Shown piece by piece: positions 62,591 through 64,000 of a stretch of DNA of 64,000 nt (positions are counted from its first letter, which is position 1; each line of letters opens with the position of its first letter). The stretch comes from Azadirachta indica. Lineage: Eukaryota; Streptophyta; Magnoliopsida; Sapindales; Meliaceae. The stretch lies in NCBI GenBank assembly GCA_022749755.1, contig CM040440.1:2999769-3063768 (forward strand), given 5' to 3'. Both the position numbers and the translations under genes were made by a program. Under the pieces are notes generated by a model. It did not search any database and had not been told where the DNA came from. It saw only the letters and a program-made list of their open reading frames with translations.

Positions 62591-62745
62591 TAAACTTTCT
62601 CCTGTATTAAGTCTCAACTCCACTAAAAGTTATCTGGGTATCCATGAAAATTTGTTTATTGAACTTATTTTTTGTCATTTTTTAAGGCTATGAAACCTTA
62701 GCTTAGTGAACAATTTGTGTGTTGTTGGGTTGATATTGTTCAACC

Positions 62746-64000
62746 ATGAAATTGCTGGTGGTCCTGTCACTGTTAATTTTCATATTGGTAGTTTTTAGTA
62801 GTTCTGTGTACTGCCAAAGGCCTACTGTTGTGAACATTGGTGCAATATTTACTTTTAATTCGGTAATTGGTAGAACTGCAAAGGTGGCTATGGAAGCAGC
62901 AGTTGCTGATGTTAATGCTGATCCAACGATTCTCGATGGGACTGAGTTGAAGTTGAGCATGAAAGATGTAAATTGCAGTGTCTTCATGGGTTCCATGGAA
63001 GGTGCCTTAATTATCTCTTGCTTGAATTTACTTTGTAGTTTTAGTTTTGGATGTTTGGATTCAAATTTATAGGATTCTTCATATTAATTGGTGTTTGTTA
63101 ATGATTTATCAATTATAATGAATAATTATGCTGATGCAGAAATAATCAACTTAATTTTATTTTTTGAGTTTCTTCTTGGGATACACTCACATGCATAAAT
63201 ATGCTGATTATGAAGTTGCCCTCCATTTGACGCCCTTTGTGAGCTCCTGATCTCTACTATGATTATTCACATGAAAGCAAATCTTCTTCTGTTCACCTTT
63301 TGTTGCAATGGACCTTGCTTTCTGCTGTGCTTAGTCTTCAACATATTCTTTCTTTCTTCTTTCTTTCCTGAAAATAAAGATTAATATTGTATACTTGTGT
63401 TCTCAGAATTGGAGTTCTTGCACAGCAAACTGAATTAGTTTTATTTTTATTGTACATTTTGTTTCTTTGAACAGCTTTTCAAGTAATTCAAAATGAGGTA
63501 GTGGCCATAATTGGCCCTCAGTCATCCTCAATAGCTCATATGATATCTCAAGTTGCTAATGGTCTCAAAGTGCCTCTTATTTCATATGCGGCCACTGATC
63601 CAACTTTGTCTGCGCTCCAGTTTCCTTACTTTATCAGAAGTACCCAAAGTGACTACTATCAAATGGCTGCTATGGCAGATTTTATTGACTTTTATGAGTG
63701 GAAAGAAGTTATTGCCATTTATTTGGATGATGATTATGGGAGGAATGGCATATTTGCTTTAAGTAATATGCTTGAGAAGAGGATGGCAAAAATTTCATAT
63801 AAACTGCCTTTGCCTGTCCAATTTGATCAGAATAATGTTACAGATTTGCTCAACAAATCAAAATCACTTGGCCCTCGTGTTTATGTTGTTCATGTTAATC
63901 CTGACCCTGGATTCAGAATTTTTACTACTGCCCAAAAACTTCAAATGATGACCAGCAACTATGTGTGGCTTGCAACAGATTGGCTTTCTGCTACCTTAGA
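62746..64000 (+). CDS. glutamate receptor-like channel (GLR3 clade), 5' part, cut by the window end
   Basis: Plant ionotropic glutamate receptor-like protein: an amino-acid-gated non-selective cation/Ca2+ channel of plasma or internal membranes. Exon 1 is 62746-63001; exon 2 starts at 63475 and continues past the window. Seen: signal peptide (MKLLVVLSLLIFILVVFSSS, cleavage near VYC), then the start of the periplasmic-binding-like ligand domain: RPTVVNIGAIFTFNSVIGR, AMEAAVADVNADPTIL, then AFQVIQNEVVAIIGPQSSS, ISYAATDPTLSALQFPYFIR, the VIAIYLDDDYGRNGI strand and YVWLATDWLS. This matches the amino-terminal ANF-receptor domain of GLR3 proteins. The second ligand domain, channel pore and tail lie beyond 64000. 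By the Arabidopsis gene order I recall, GLR3.4 or GLR3.5/3.7 is the likely counterpart. The clade is confident; the member is not. Confidence 0.93.

Larger units (their letters stand above)
60915..62745. other. divergent intergenic region between RPL6 and the GLR gene
   Basis: About 1.8 kb shared upstream region. The RPL6 side holds the Site II elements at 61113-61146. The middle (61640-62060) is very AT-rich. The GLR side contains a tRNA-like patch at 62526-62590. Minus-strand frames at 61131-61373 and 61428-61622 have no domain and are not called. Confidence 0.45.

Noticed and set aside
1..64000. CRISPR arrays, bacterial operons, ribosome binding sites or integrated bacterial/viral systems
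   Set aside because: Gene structure, introns and protein families are plant nuclear throughout. No regularly spaced repeats with unique spacers or prokaryotic gene clusters were seen.

Overview
This is plant nuclear DNA. Genes are split by many short AT-rich introns with GT-AG borders, intergenic DNA is AT-rich, and every recognisable protein is plant-type. The protein flavour suggests a woody eudicot, possibly Citrus or another member of the Sapindales; that is inference, not proof. Exon models below were built by hand from reading frame, splice borders and remembered family sequences. The coding totals of the complete models are exact multiples of three, with one informative exception (AXR1).

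Layout. 0.3-5.7 kb (+): RRP6L3, a DEDDy 3'-5' exonuclease with a C-terminal HNH-like module and a probable GC-AG intron. 6.4-12.7 kb (-): an AXR1-type NEDD8-activating-enzyme subunit, 14 exons, with a one-base frameshift in exon 13. 15.05-15.45 kb (-): a small conserved protein of unknown function. 15.4-29.3 kb: gene-poor, repeat-rich DNA with an 872-bp terminal-inverted-repeat element, a decayed unprocessed copy of the aconitase gene (20.8-23.6 kb) and a 4.6-kb internally deleted Mutator-like element. 30.0-37.7 kb (+): a complete 20-exon aconitase gene. 39.3-39.7 kb (-): a small MGNC protein. 42.7-46.9 kb (+): an At1g61900-like GPI-anchored protein with four G-boxes upstream. 48.5-51.5 kb (+): a MATE transporter. 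53.0-54.6 kb (+): an HMGB pseudogene. 55.6-57.5 kb (+): a broken transposon-domain gene carrying repeats like the RNA polymerase II tail. 58.1-60.9 kb (-): plastid ribosomal protein L6. 62.7 kb to the end (+): the 5' part of a GLR3-type glutamate receptor-like gene.

The genes do not form one pathway. They are housekeeping genes: RNA turnover, neddylation, TCA/glyoxylate metabolism, plastid translation, transport and Ca2+ signalling. The notable pattern is conserved neighbourhood. From memory, AXR1, RPL6 and GLR3.4 are adjacent on Arabidopsis chromosome 1. A GLR3 pair, AXL and RRP6L3 are adjacent on chromosome 2. The MATE gene At1g61890 lies next to At1g61900. I saw no new multi-gene system. 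The strongest unusual signals are the AXR1 frameshift, the aconitase duplicate and MULE, the paired TIR elements, the GC-AG intron, the HMGB splice-site lesion and the CTD-like repeat gene.
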